NCBI GenBank assembly: GCA_029940175.1
Contig: JAOZRM010000014.1
Span: 1-23,755 of the forward strand
From: Candidatus Sabulitectum sp.
GTDB lineage: Bacteria; Fermentibacterota; Fermentibacteria; Fermentibacterales; JCC-6
Length of the DNA stretch: 23,755 bases
Direction: 5' to 3'
The first letter of the stretch is position 1, and each line of letters opens with the position of its first letter. Below are positions 8,000 through 16,479 of this stretch, piece by piece. A model generated the notes under the pieces. It worked only from the letters and a program-made list of their open reading frames with translations. It was not told the origin of the DNA and did no database searches. A program made the translations under genes and the position numbers.

Positions 8000-10192
8000 A
8001 TGTCAAGAGATGCAAATAGAAAACTTGTGATCATAGAATCACCGGCCAAAGCCAAGAGTCTAAAGAACTATCTTGGAAAAGGATGGGATGTTGTTGCATC
8101 CTATGGGCATGTAAGAGATCTACCTCTTAATCGCATAGGGGTTAACAGTGAAACTCTGGAGCCTACTTACACAGTTCTCCCTAAGAAGAGAGCTGCTGTT
8201 GCAAAGCTGAGGAAGGTAGCATCTGCTTACGATAAAATATATCTTGCTGCAGATCCTGATAGAGAAGGTGAAGCGATCTGCTGGCATATTTTCAAGCTGC
8301 TGCAGAAAAAGGATGTAGAATTCAAGCGGATCAGATTCAATTCCATAACAAGAGATGCAATTAGAGCTGCTTCAGAAGCTGCGTCAGACATTGATATGGA
8401 CCTTGTTGATGCCCAGCAGGCACGACGTGTAATGGATCGTCTGGTTGGATACAAGATCAGTCCTTACCTTTGGAGAACAGTTGGTAAGGGGCTCAGTGCC
8501 GGAAGAGTGCAAACTGTAGCACTTAGACTGATAGTTGAGAGAGAACGAGCTATCAGCAGTTTTATCCCCAAAGAGTTCTGGCCTGTAACAGCAGAATTTG
8601 AACAAAGCGGATCCAGATTACAGACCAAACTTTTTAGATTCAGTGGGAAGAGGGCAGATGGAGACAAGTACTCTCCCAGCACCGGCGAGAAAGCAGACCA
8701 TATTCTGGACAGAGTCAGAAAAGCTTCATGGGAGATCACTTCTGTTGAGGATAAGGAAAAAAAGAGGAAGCCCGTTCCTCCATTCATTACAAGCTCTCTT
8801 CAAGTTGCTGCATCAGGCAGGCTGTCAATTCCACCAGCCGTAACAATGAGAATTGCTCAAGATCTTTATGAAGGGTTTGAAATTGACGGTGAGAACACCG
8901 GTCTGATCACATACATGCGTACGGATTCAGTTCGCATTGAGCCTTCAGCCATGGAAGATTGCCGCAACTACATCAGAGGGAAATGGGGAGCAGAATTGCT
9001 TTCTCCCAAACCCAGAAGATACAGAGCAAGCGGTGGAGCCCAGGATGCGCATGAGGCCATAAGACCCACTGACGTTAAACGAACTCCCCAGGCAATGGCC
9101 GGTATTCTGGACCCCAGACATCTAAAACTGTATACACTGATCTGGAATCGCTATGTAGCCACTCAGATGTCTGATGCAACCATTGCAGAAACTGTCATTC
9201 TTGTCTCCAGTGAAGATGCTGTTTTCAAGGCAACAGGGCAGAAGATAGTGCATCCGGGATTTTCAATTGCAGATCCTGCACAACTGAAAGTTACCAGTGA
9301 AATTCCTCCTCTTGTTGTAGGCACCGCGATTCTGCTGAATGTTTCTTCTGAACAAAAATTTACAAAACCCCTTCCCAGGTATTCTGAGGCAGCACTTGTA
9401 TCTGAAATGAAGAAAAAGGCAATTGGCAGACCATCTACGTACGTATCAATAATTGCTACTTTAAAAAAACGTGCATATGTAGAACTAAAAGAGAAGAAAC
9501 TTTTTCCTACCGAGGTGGGAATTGTAACTACCGAGCTCCTGATCAAGCTTTTCCCTCATCTTTTTGATATTGGGTTTACTGCAAGACTGGAAGATCTACT
9601 TGATCTCGTGGCATCAGGCAAGAAAAGCTACACTGAGGCTGTGTCTCAGTTGTATACTCCTCTTGCAGCTTCTCTTGAGGAAGCAATGAGGCGACTCCCT
9701 GAGATAAAAGCTTCCATGGTGAAGGAAACTTCTGAAAAGTGTCCTTTGTGTGGCAAGACTCTTCTGGAAAAGATGGGTAAATTCGGAAAATTCCTGGCTT
9801 GCAGCGGGTTTCCATCCTGCAGGTATACCCGTCCTCTTGAAGAAGATTCAGAGGCTCTGGCATCAGATGTAAAGTGCTCAAAGTGCGGTAGGAATATGAT
9901 GATCAGAAAGGGTCGATATGGTAGATACCTTGCCTGCTCTGACCCTTCATGTACTCACACTCAGCCAGTTCCAGTAGGAGTTAAGTGCCCGGTAGACAAA
10001 TGTTCCGGAGACCTTGTTGAAAGAAGGTCCCGGAAGGGTAAGTTGTTTTACTCGTGCAGCAGATATCCGGATTGTGATTTCGCCATGTGGAGCAAGCCTG
10101 TTGACAGAGAGTGTCCACGTTGCGGATTTCCGGTCCTGGAGGAAAAAAAGAAAGGTGTGTACTGTCCCAATTGCAAGAAGAAGATAGATTGA
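8000..10192 (+). CDS. topA: DNA topoisomerase I (type IA)
   Basis: Relaxes negative supercoils through a transient 5'-phosphotyrosine link. The Toprim domain has E13 in VIIESPAKAK and DPDREGE (D85, D87, E91). The catalytic tyrosine is Y305 in LITYMRTDS. Residues 142-180 hold RVMDRLVGYKISP and GLSAGRVQTVALRL. The C-terminus carries zinc ribbons at about 581-607, 626-651, 663-692 and 705-725, all with paired cysteines, as in many TopA proteins. The 730-residue length is normal. It starts with ATG after a 36-base gap; AGGAG at 7985-7989 is a slightly distant ribosome site. It heads the topA-xer-hslVU block and overlaps xer by a TTGA. Confidence 0.97.
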   Translation: MSRDANRKLVIIESPAKAKSLKNYLGKGWDVVASYGHVRDLPLNRIGVNSETLEPTYTVLPKKRAAVAKLRKVASAYDKIYLAADPDREGEAICWHIFKLLQKKDVEFKRIRFNSITRDAIRAASEAASDIDMDLVDAQQARRVMDRLVGYKISPYLWRTVGKGLSAGRVQTVALRLIVERERAISSFIPKEFWPVTAEFEQSGSRLQTKLFRFSGKRADGDKYSPSTGEKADHILDRVRKASWEITSVEDKEKKRKPVPPFITSSLQVAASGRLSIPPAVTMRIAQDLYEGFEIDGENTGLITYMRTDSVRIEPSAMEDCRNYIRGKWGAELLSPKPRRYRASGGAQDAHEAIRPTDVKRTPQAMAGILDPRHLKLYTLIWNRYVATQMSDATIAETVILVSSEDAVFKATGQKIVHPGFSIADPAQLKVTSEIPPLVVGTAILLNVSSEQKFTKPLPRYSEAALVSEMKKKAIGRPSTYVSIIATLKKRAYVELKEKKLFPTEVGIVTTELLIKLFPHLFDIGFTARLEDLLDLVASGKKSYTEAVSQLYTPLAASLEEAMRRLPEIKASMVKETSEKCPLCGKTLLEKMGKFGKFLACSGFPSCRYTRPLEEDSEALASDVKCSKCGRNMMIRKGRYGRYLACSDPSCTHTQPVPVGVKCPVDKCSGDLVERRSRKGKLFYSCSRYPDCDFAMWSKPVDRECPRCGFPVLEEKKKGVYCPNCKKKID

Positions 10193-11061
10193 CCCTTGAT
10201 TCTTTTAGAGATGAGCTCATGCACGGCAGGGGATTGTCACCACATACAGTAAAAGCTTACACCGCCCAGATGGAAGATTATGTCGCAAGGGGGGGGTCTT
10301 TCCATGGTGGATTTACTACTGAATCCATAAGGGAATACCTTATGGAAAGGGCATCTGAAAATATAGCCCCAAGAACGGTAGCCAGAATGGTTAGTTGCTT
10401 CCGCACCTTTTCAAGGTGGTTTGTGGAAACAGGACACTCAAGTACAGACCCGGCCAGTTTGATCAAACCTCCTGGAATGCCCGGCAATCTTCCAGGTTTT
10501 CTTGGAGTAAACGAGGTCAGGAGTGTTCTTAACAGTTACGATCTTTCCAATACGAAGGGGATCAGAAACAGAGCGGTAGTCGAACTCCTTTACGGTGCAG
10601 GTGTTAGAGCATCTGAAGCTTCTTCTGTGCTACTTCGGGATACAAACATACATTCGGGAATTATAAAGGTGATGGGTAAAGGCAGAAGAGAGAGAATCAT
10701 TCCCTTACCTGCAGGTACTTCAAGTTTCCTTGACAAATGGATCACATGCCGGCATGAATTCATTTCAGACAATGATCCTGGCAGTCTTTTTGTCAGTGTC
10801 CGGGGACGAAAGCTTGACCCCAGAGATATTAGACGTATTGTTTCCTCTGGAGTATCAATGGCAGCAAGAGCGGCAGGAGCCACGCCACATACATTCAGGC
10901 ACAGCTTTGCAACTCACCTCATGAATGCTGGAGCTGATATACGAACTGTTCAGGAACTACTGGGTCATGCCGGGATAGGAACAACACAGATATACACTCA
11001 CCTGACCACGGAAAAATTGAAAGGTGTTTACATGAAGACACATCCCAGGGGGAAAAAGTGA
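10189..11061 (+). CDS. xerC: Tyrosine recombinase XerC/XerD-type
   Basis: A site-specific tyrosine recombinase that resolves chromosome dimers at dif. An N-terminal SAM-like core-binding domain (FRDELMHGRGLSPHTVKAY at about 6-24) is followed by the catalytic domain with all six residues: R140 (GVRASE), K164 (GKGRR), H234 and R237 (PHTFRHSFATH), H260 (LLGHAG) and nucleophile Y269 (IYTHL). I place the start at TTG 10189, overlapping the topA stop as TTGA. This gives 290 residues and puts the N-terminus where Xer proteins begin. The longer frame from GTG 10111 would be read through the end of topA. XerC is preferred over XerD because the topA-xerC-hslVU order is conserved. Confidence 0.92.
   Translation: MTLDSFRDELMHGRGLSPHTVKAYTAQMEDYVARGGSFHGGFTTESIREYLMERASENIAPRTVARMVSCFRTFSRWFVETGHSSTDPASLIKPPGMPGNLPGFLGVNEVRSVLNSYDLSNTKGIRNRAVVELLYGAGVRASEASSVLLRDTNIHSGIIKVMGKGRRERIIPLPAGTSSFLDKWITCRHEFISDNDPGSLFVSVRGRKLDPRDIRRIVSSGVSMAARAAGATPHTFRHSFATHLMNAGADIRTVQELLGHAGIGTTQIYTHLTTEKLKGVYMKTHPRGKK
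11047..11053 (+). promoter_or_regulatory. Ribosome site for the GTG start of the DUF2723 gene
   Basis: AGGGGGA within the last codons of xerC lies four bases before GTG 11058, which itself overlaps the xerC stop as GTGA. It supports this start and translational coupling. Confidence 0.55.
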
Positions 11062-13997
11062 AGATAAAAGACGCATTAACCACAGACAGAATTGTAGCAT
11101 TAGTTGCAGCTCTGGTTGCTTTTACAGTTTATGTTATTACTCTAGCACCATCTGTCAGCTTCTGGGACAGCGGGGAATATATCACTTGTTCCTGGGTTGC
11201 TGGGATACCTCATCCTCCCGGAGTGCCTTTTTTCGTTCTTCTTGGTCGAGTGAGCACCATAATTTTTGGTTTTATTCCTTCTATTGCAGCCAGGGTAAAT
11301 CTTATGTGCGCCCTTGCAGGCACTGTTACTATTGGTCTTGTGGCAAGATTGATACAGAGATGGAGTGTCAGGCTTAAATTTGAACCATGGCTCTACAGAC
11401 CTGTATCTGTTGCAGGAGCTCTTATGGCTGCATTCAGCTATACAGTCTGGAGAAACAACAATGCCACTGAGACCTATGCCATGGCTGGTCTTCTCTCTCT
11501 TCTGATCTTATGGGTTTTTGACCTGTGGATCGAGAGGCGTCTTCACGGCAAGCCCGCGGCCAGACAATTACTTCTTACCGGTTACCTGATGACTCTTGCA
11601 ATTGGTAATCACCTGAGTGCACTTATTGTCACCTTTCCAATAATTGCGATGTACGTTCTCTACGCTTTCAGGAAAAAGGCTTTTGAATGGAAGTCACCGA
11701 GCTTTTTTGTGATATTCCTGGGCCTCATGATATTGGCGTTCAGCATTCACCTCTACATGCCTCTGCGGGCCATACAGAACCCCGAGATCAACGAAACAAA
11801 TCCATCTGTATGGACAGAGTTCAAGGAAGCCATTGAAAGAAAACAGTACGGCCAGGTTTCCATATTCAGCAGGAAAGGACCTTTTACTCATCAATTGGCA
11901 TTGTTTGCGGAGTACCTCTCATGGCAGGTGGGAAGACCTGAAGCCTGGACAAGTTCCATGGGCCACACTGGCGGCACGATTTGGGCTTTCCTGAGGATGG
12001 TAACAGCCATTCTAGCAGTTACCGGTCTTGTGACTATTGGCAAAAGGCGACCTGATCTTCTTCTACTGATCGGTCTTTCATTTATCATGGCCAGTCTGGC
12101 TTTTGTGGTTTATCTGAATTTTAAAACCGGCCCGGAGGGTACTGCTTTGGGAGAAGTCAGGGAAAGAGATTATTTCTTTGGAGCATCTTTTATCTTCTAC
12201 GCAGTACTTTCTATGATAGGTCTTGGCTCTCTGTTTACTTCGCTTCAAAGCAAACTTCTTAAAAAGGCAGCGTGGTCCATGTTGCTGTTCCCATTTGTTT
12301 CTCTTGGCGTGAACTGGCATCATTGCGACCGATCCGGTGACTATGTCGCCAGAGATTACGGCATCAATCTACTCGAAGCATGTCCAGAGAACGGCATCAT
12401 AATCACAAACGGAGATAATGATACTTTCCCGCTGTGGTTCGCTCAAGGTGTTCTGGGAGTCAGGCGGGACGTAATAATTTCAAATCTCAGTTTGATGAAC
12501 ACACAGTGGTACGTTAAGCAACTGGTGGCCAAAGACCCTGATCTTCTCAGTTACTCAGACAGCACTATCAGCAACATGCAGCCTGTTTTCATCTGGGGAC
12601 CGAATTTCTTTCATGTTTCAGCAGATGGATTACCGGCTACAGGAGAGATCGACAGACAGATACTTGATGACACCTTCAACAGGCAGTGGCCCTGGGCTCT
12701 ATCCACAGGATCACTCAGCATACCAGTGCCAAGCATGGGAAGAGGCAGTCAGGGATCTGTTCCAATGCAGGACCTTCTTTTGATCGACATGATAGCTAAT
12801 AAGCATAATCACGGTAGAGAAATAATGATAGCAGGAACTGTTTCAGGAGAGAACAGAAGATATGTAGAGGATTATCTTCAGGTACAAGGCATTGCTTACA
12901 GGGTGATGGATAGTCCTGTTCGCCAGCAGGTTAACCCTGAACTGGGATGGGCTCTTGCGGAAGAGTTTCAGATAACCGGCTTGAAGGATCCCGGTGTTTA
13001 CAAAGATGACCAGGCGATTCAAATAGCCCGGAACTATGTTAACGCCTATCATCAGCTGGCATATCACTTTCTTGCAGAAGGTAATGCTGAAATGGTTGGT
13101 GCCTGTCTGGACCGTGCAGAATCCCTGTTTTCAGCCATGCCTGAAGAATGGCTGATAATCATGCCTAATTATGTCCTTATCAAATCACGTTATATCCATG
13201 GTACCCAGGGAGCTGATGCAGCAGTTGCTTACATCGAGGAAGCAACATTCCATATGGAGAGTCTCGCGGAATTTTACGGGAACAGCGCTGTTGCAAGATC
13301 CGCCGCACAGCTGTCAACTCTTGCCGGGGAGTTCTCTCAGGAAGCTGCTTTTGATGCCATGATTGACTTTAAAAGCGATGGATCCCTTGCATTCGGATGG
13401 ATCGGTATTGAGAAGGATATAACTTTCGGAAATTTCATTGCTGCAAGAAGAGCTATGGCAGAGCTTCAGAATGAATGGGGTGCCGAAAACCAGCCTCTCC
13501 TTGACCTTATGGAGGATGCTCTGGATCGCCTAACCATATTCAGTCCCTTGAGCGGTTCCCGGGGCATGGTGGATACTGCCTTTGAAGCTGTGTTCACATA
13601 TGTTGATCTTTCAAATGAAACTTATGAGTGGAAAGATGACATCTCCACAGCACACATTATCATTCAGATGACAGAACTGGCTTCCAGGGGAGGCATTGTG
13701 ACTGCTGTTTCACTTGGAAGCATAATTGCATCTGTTGTTGATTCAGAACATGAGGCTTTGATACTTAAAGATTTGTGCAGTGCGTTTGTTGCAGACCCGA
13801 AACGTGCAGAGGAAATTGCTCTTTGGTTCCTCCTTTCCACAGGAACATTCTCTTCTGAGGCAAGAGCAATAAACCTTTCGGACAGTGAATTCTCCGGTCT
13901 CAGTTATGCTATACTGGTAAATGATCTGGGAATCGAGTCTGATCAAGCTGTGTCTCTCTGTCATTCAGGTGAGTTAATCGCCGGTTTGCGCAACTGA
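11058..13997 (+). CDS. DUF2723 family GT-C membrane glycosyltransferase
   Basis: A large polytopic protein of the DUF2723 (PF11028) type, related to protein O-mannosyltransferases of the GT-C superfamily, which transfer a sugar from a lipid-linked donor outside the membrane. About ten hydrophobic helices fill residues 10-415. The first extracytoplasmic loop has TLAPSVSFWDSGEYIT (28-43), with acidic D37 and E40, and HPPGVPFF, as is usual in this family. After the membrane part comes the family motif TNGDNDTFPLWF (450-461) and GVRRDVIISNLSLMNTQWY. Residues about 620-979 look like a helical, TPR-like tail. At 979 residues it is long but within family range. It lies between xerC and hslV, where such a gene is not usually found. 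The acceptor is unknown; protein glycosylation is an inference. Confidence 0.87.
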   Translation: MKIKDALTTDRIVALVAALVAFTVYVITLAPSVSFWDSGEYITCSWVAGIPHPPGVPFFVLLGRVSTIIFGFIPSIAARVNLMCALAGTVTIGLVARLIQRWSVRLKFEPWLYRPVSVAGALMAAFSYTVWRNNNATETYAMAGLLSLLILWVFDLWIERRLHGKPAARQLLLTGYLMTLAIGNHLSALIVTFPIIAMYVLYAFRKKAFEWKSPSFFVIFLGLMILAFSIHLYMPLRAIQNPEINETNPSVWTEFKEAIERKQYGQVSIFSRKGPFTHQLALFAEYLSWQVGRPEAWTSSMGHTGGTIWAFLRMVTAILAVTGLVTIGKRRPDLLLLIGLSFIMASLAFVVYLNFKTGPEGTALGEVRERDYFFGASFIFYAVLSMIGLGSLFTSLQSKLLKKAAWSMLLFPFVSLGVNWHHCDRSGDYVARDYGINLLEACPENGIIITNGDNDTFPLWFAQGVLGVRRDVIISNLSLMNTQWYVKQLVAKDPDLLSYSDSTISNMQPVFIWGPNFFHVSADGLPATGEIDRQILDDTFNRQWPWALSTGSLSIPVPSMGRGSQGSVPMQDLLLIDMIANKHNHGREIMIAGTVSGENRRYVEDYLQVQGIAYRVMDSPVRQQVNPELGWALAEEFQITGLKDPGVYKDDQAIQIARNYVNAYHQLAYHFLAEGNAEMVGACLDRAESLFSAMPEEWLIIMPNYVLIKSRYIHGTQGADAAVAYIEEATFHMESLAEFYGNSAVARSAAQLSTLAGEFSQEAAFDAMIDFKSDGSLAFGWIGIEKDITFGNFIAARRAMAELQNEWGAENQPLLDLMEDALDRLTIFSPLSGSRGMVDTAFEAVFTYVDLSNETYEWKDDISTAHIIIQMTELASRGGIVTAVSLGSIIASVVDSEHEALILKDLCSAFVADPKRAEEIALWFLLSTGTFSSEARAINLSDSEFSGLSYAILVNDLGIESDQAVSLCHSGELIAGLRN

Positions 13998-14015
13998 CAA
14001 CTGGATGGAGGAAAA

Positions 14016-14561
14016 ATGAAACTCAGGTCAACTACGGTGATTGGTATAGTCAAAGATGGCAAGGCTGCAATGGCAGCAGATGGCCAGGTTACTCTTGGCG
14101 AAACTATTATGAAAATGACTGCGAAAAAAATAAGAAAACTCTGCGGAGGAACGGTTCTAGTGGGGTTCTCAGGCGCTGGAGCCGATGCTTTTGCTCTTGT
14201 TGAAAGACTTGAGGAGAAGTTGGAGGCATTTCGCGGTAATCTCCCAAGGGCTTCAGTCGAACTTGCCAGGGAGTGGAGAGCAGATAAATATCTCAGGGAG
14301 TTGAACGCAATGCTTGCAGCTGTGGATTGCAACCATGCCTTGATAATTGGCGGCTCAGGTGAAGTTGTTGAATCCCCGGATGGGATTGTTTCTGTTGGCT
14401 CAGGATCACCCTATGCAATTGCCGCAGCCAGAGCGCTGACAAGAAATACGAGAATGGGATCGCTCAAGATAGCCAGGGAATCCATTTCCATTGCCAGTGA
14501 TATCTGCATCTTTACAGGAGGAGAAGTTCAGTCGGAGGAAATATGCAAGCAACAAAAGTGA
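14016..14561 (+). CDS. hslV: ATP-dependent protease proteolytic subunit HslV (ClpQ)
   Basis: The proteasome-like peptidase of the HslUV complex, which degrades proteins unfolded by HslU. The 181-residue sequence starts MKLRSTT; removal of a short MKLRS propeptide would expose catalytic Thr6. The core has AMAADGQVTLG, then MTAKKIRKL with the catalytic lysine, GFSGAGADAF, VELAREWRADK and VSVGSGSPYA, all family signatures. GGAGG at 14007-14011 precedes the ATG. It overlaps hslU by 19 bases. Confidence 0.95.
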   Translation: MKLRSTTVIGIVKDGKAAMAADGQVTLGETIMKMTAKKIRKLCGGTVLVGFSGAGADAFALVERLEEKLEAFRGNLPRASVELAREWRADKYLRELNAMLAAVDCNHALIIGGSGEVVESPDGIVSVGSGSPYAIAAARALTRNTRMGSLKIARESISIASDICIFTGGEVQSEEICKQQK

Positions 14562-15862
14562 TGACACCGGCTGAAACAGTAAAATGGCTTGACAGACATG
14601 TGGTGGGGCAGGATCAGGCCAAGAGAGCAGTTTCTATTGCGCTTAGAAACAGATATCGAAGAAGACTGATAGAGGAGCCAATGCAGTCCGAGATATATCC
14701 CAGTAACTTGATAATGATGGGACCAACAGGAGTGGGTAAGACGGAGATTGCTCGTAGAATGGCTAATCTTGTTGGAGCGCCTTTTGTTAAAGTTGAGGCA
14801 ACAAAGTATACAGAAACAGGATACGTCGGTAGAGATGTGGAAGGCATAATCAGAGATCTTGTTCGCTCTGCAGTTAATCTGGCAACAAAAAAGGCCAGAC
14901 AGGAAAAAAGAGAGGAAGCAGAAGCAAGGGTCAACAAAAGAATTATAGCTTCGATTTCTCTTAACGGGGTGAACTACGGCTCAGAAGAGGAATTGCAGGA
15001 ATTGCTTGATATTGGGCGTCTCGATAGTCTTGAGATAGAGCTGTCTTTAACCGAGAAGGCAATTGGAGTTGAGATATTTCCCATGATACCGGGGCAGGGA
15101 TTCGATAATCAGATGAACGATCAGATGAAGAAGATGCTTGACAAAGTTATTGGTAAACGTAAAAAAAAGATTCGCATCACAGTTAGTGACGCTCGCAAAA
15201 AACTTTTTGAAGAGGAACTGGGCAGGATACTTGAAGGAGGAGACCACGTTCAGGAAGGTCTTAAGCTTGCTCAGGAAGAGGGCATCGTATTCATAGACGA
15301 GATAGATAAAATAATAGGATCAGAGGGGGGTAGCGGACCAGACGTATCACGAATGGGAGTTCAGAGAGATCTGCTTCCTCTTGTTGAAGGTAGCACCGTG
15401 TCTACAAGATACGGTCCTGTCAAAACGGATCATATGTTGTTTATTGCAGCCGGTGCTTTCCATGGAAGCAGCCCAGCAGACCTGATACCCGAGCTTCAGG
15501 GCAGATTTCCACTGAGGGTATCGCTTGATCCACTTTCAGAACTGGATCTTCTGAGAATACTCACCGAACCGGAAAGTTGCATTCTAAGTCAGTACATTCA
15601 GCTTCTTGCTGCTGATAATGTTGAATTGATCGTTGAAGATCAGGCGAAAAAGAAGATTGCCGCTACTGCCAGGTATCTGAATGACGAAAAAGAAGACATT
15701 GGAGCCAGAAGATTAAGATCCGTTCTTTCATATCTTCTTGATGAGTATCTTTTCGGTGCGCCTGACCTTATCAGCGGCAGGATCAGATTGACAGGCAGGA
15801 AGGCAAAAGACCGATTAGGGATGCTGGTTGAAAGAAGAGACGAAGAAGGTTATATTCTTTGA
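14543..15862 (+). CDS. hslU: HslUV ATPase subunit HslU (ClpY)
   Basis: The AAA+ unfoldase that feeds substrates to HslV. Walker A is GPTGVGKT (60-67). The substrate-gripping pore loop is GYVG (93-96). The inserted I-domain lies at about 115-230. Walker B is IVFIDEID (248-255), followed by sensor and arginine-finger segments (IPELQGRFP and the C-terminal DIGARRLR). The chain ends in EGYIL; HslU tails ending in -IL insert into HslV to activate it, so the pair should work together. 439 residues is normal. The start inside hslV gives translational coupling and fixes stoichiometry. Confidence 0.96.
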   Translation: MQATKVMTPAETVKWLDRHVVGQDQAKRAVSIALRNRYRRRLIEEPMQSEIYPSNLIMMGPTGVGKTEIARRMANLVGAPFVKVEATKYTETGYVGRDVEGIIRDLVRSAVNLATKKARQEKREEAEARVNKRIIASISLNGVNYGSEEELQELLDIGRLDSLEIELSLTEKAIGVEIFPMIPGQGFDNQMNDQMKKMLDKVIGKRKKKIRITVSDARKKLFEEELGRILEGGDHVQEGLKLAQEEGIVFIDEIDKIIGSEGGSGPDVSRMGVQRDLLPLVEGSTVSTRYGPVKTDHMLFIAAGAFHGSSPADLIPELQGRFPLRVSLDPLSELDLLRILTEPESCILSQYIQLLAADNVELIVEDQAKKKIAATARYLNDEKEDIGARRLRSVLSYLLDEYLFGAPDLISGRIRLTGRKAKDRLGMLVERRDEEGYIL

Positions 15863-15888
15863 CGAATAGTTGGTAAGGGTCATTATTT

Positions 15889-15895
15889 AGGGGGG
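15889..15895 (+). promoter_or_regulatory. Ribosome site of the second mglA
   Basis: AGGGGGG lies five bases before ATG 15901 in the 38-base gap after hslU. It separates this gene from the hslVU pair as an independently initiated unit. I see no clear terminator hairpin in the gap. Confidence 0.6.
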
Positions 15896-15900
15896 AATGG

Positions 15901-16479
15901 ATGCACAGGTCAGGTAATGAGGTTGCTTACAAGGTAGTTTACTATGGCCCCGGCCTTTCAGGTAAAACAACAAATCTCAGGGGTATCCGCGATATTATCG
16001 CTCCAGAGAATCGTGGCAGGCTTGTAACCCTCTGTACCAGATGTGAAAGAACCGTTTTCTTCGATTTCCTTCCTGTTAATTTTGCTCGAATTGGTGATGT
16101 ACGAGTTAAGTTGCATCTGTATTCCGTTCCTGGTCAGGCATATTACGCTCTTAGCAGAAGGGTAATTCTGGATGGTATTGACGGCATTGTTTTTGTGGCC
16201 GACAGTCAGAGGGAAAGAGCTGAAGCAAATCTCAGTACACTGGATGACCTTGAGCATAATTTAAAGAGTTACGGTCTTGATATGTCTATGATACCCATGG
16301 TTCTTCAATTCAATAAGCGCGATTTGCCCGGCATAATGCCAGTTGAGGAAATGAATTCTGATCTTAACAAATTCGGCTGGCCAACCATTGAATCAGTTGC
16401 TATCGGTGGTGATGGTCCAGCAGAGACCCTTAAGATAGTCGCTACGCAGATAGCCAAGCGCCATGCGCGGACGGGCTGA
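15901..16479 (+). CDS. mglA: MglA-family small GTPase (second copy)
   Basis: A paralogue of the GTPase at 5898-6500. It has the P-loop GPGLSGKT (16-23), catalytic arginine R50 in CERTVFFDFLP, switch II VPGQ (76-79) and NKRD (138-141). All are present, so an active GTPase is expected. At 192 residues it matches the family. The middle (RVILDGIDGIVFVADSQ) is close to Myxococcus MglA, closer by eye than the first copy. It overlaps the next gene by 17 bases, so here too the GTPase is coupled to a membrane protein. No MglB/roadblock gene is adjacent. Confidence 0.93.
   Translation: MHRSGNEVAYKVVYYGPGLSGKTTNLRGIRDIIAPENRGRLVTLCTRCERTVFFDFLPVNFARIGDVRVKLHLYSVPGQAYYALSRRVILDGIDGIVFVADSQRERAEANLSTLDDLEHNLKSYGLDMSMIPMVLQFNKRDLPGIMPVEEMNSDLNKFGWPTIESVAIGGDGPAETLKIVATQIAKRHARTG

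Noticed and set aside
10111..10188. GTG-initiated N-terminal extension of xerC
   Set aside because: The extra 26 residues come from the alternative frame of the topA zinc ribbon, and Xer proteins begin near the TLDSFRDEL segment.
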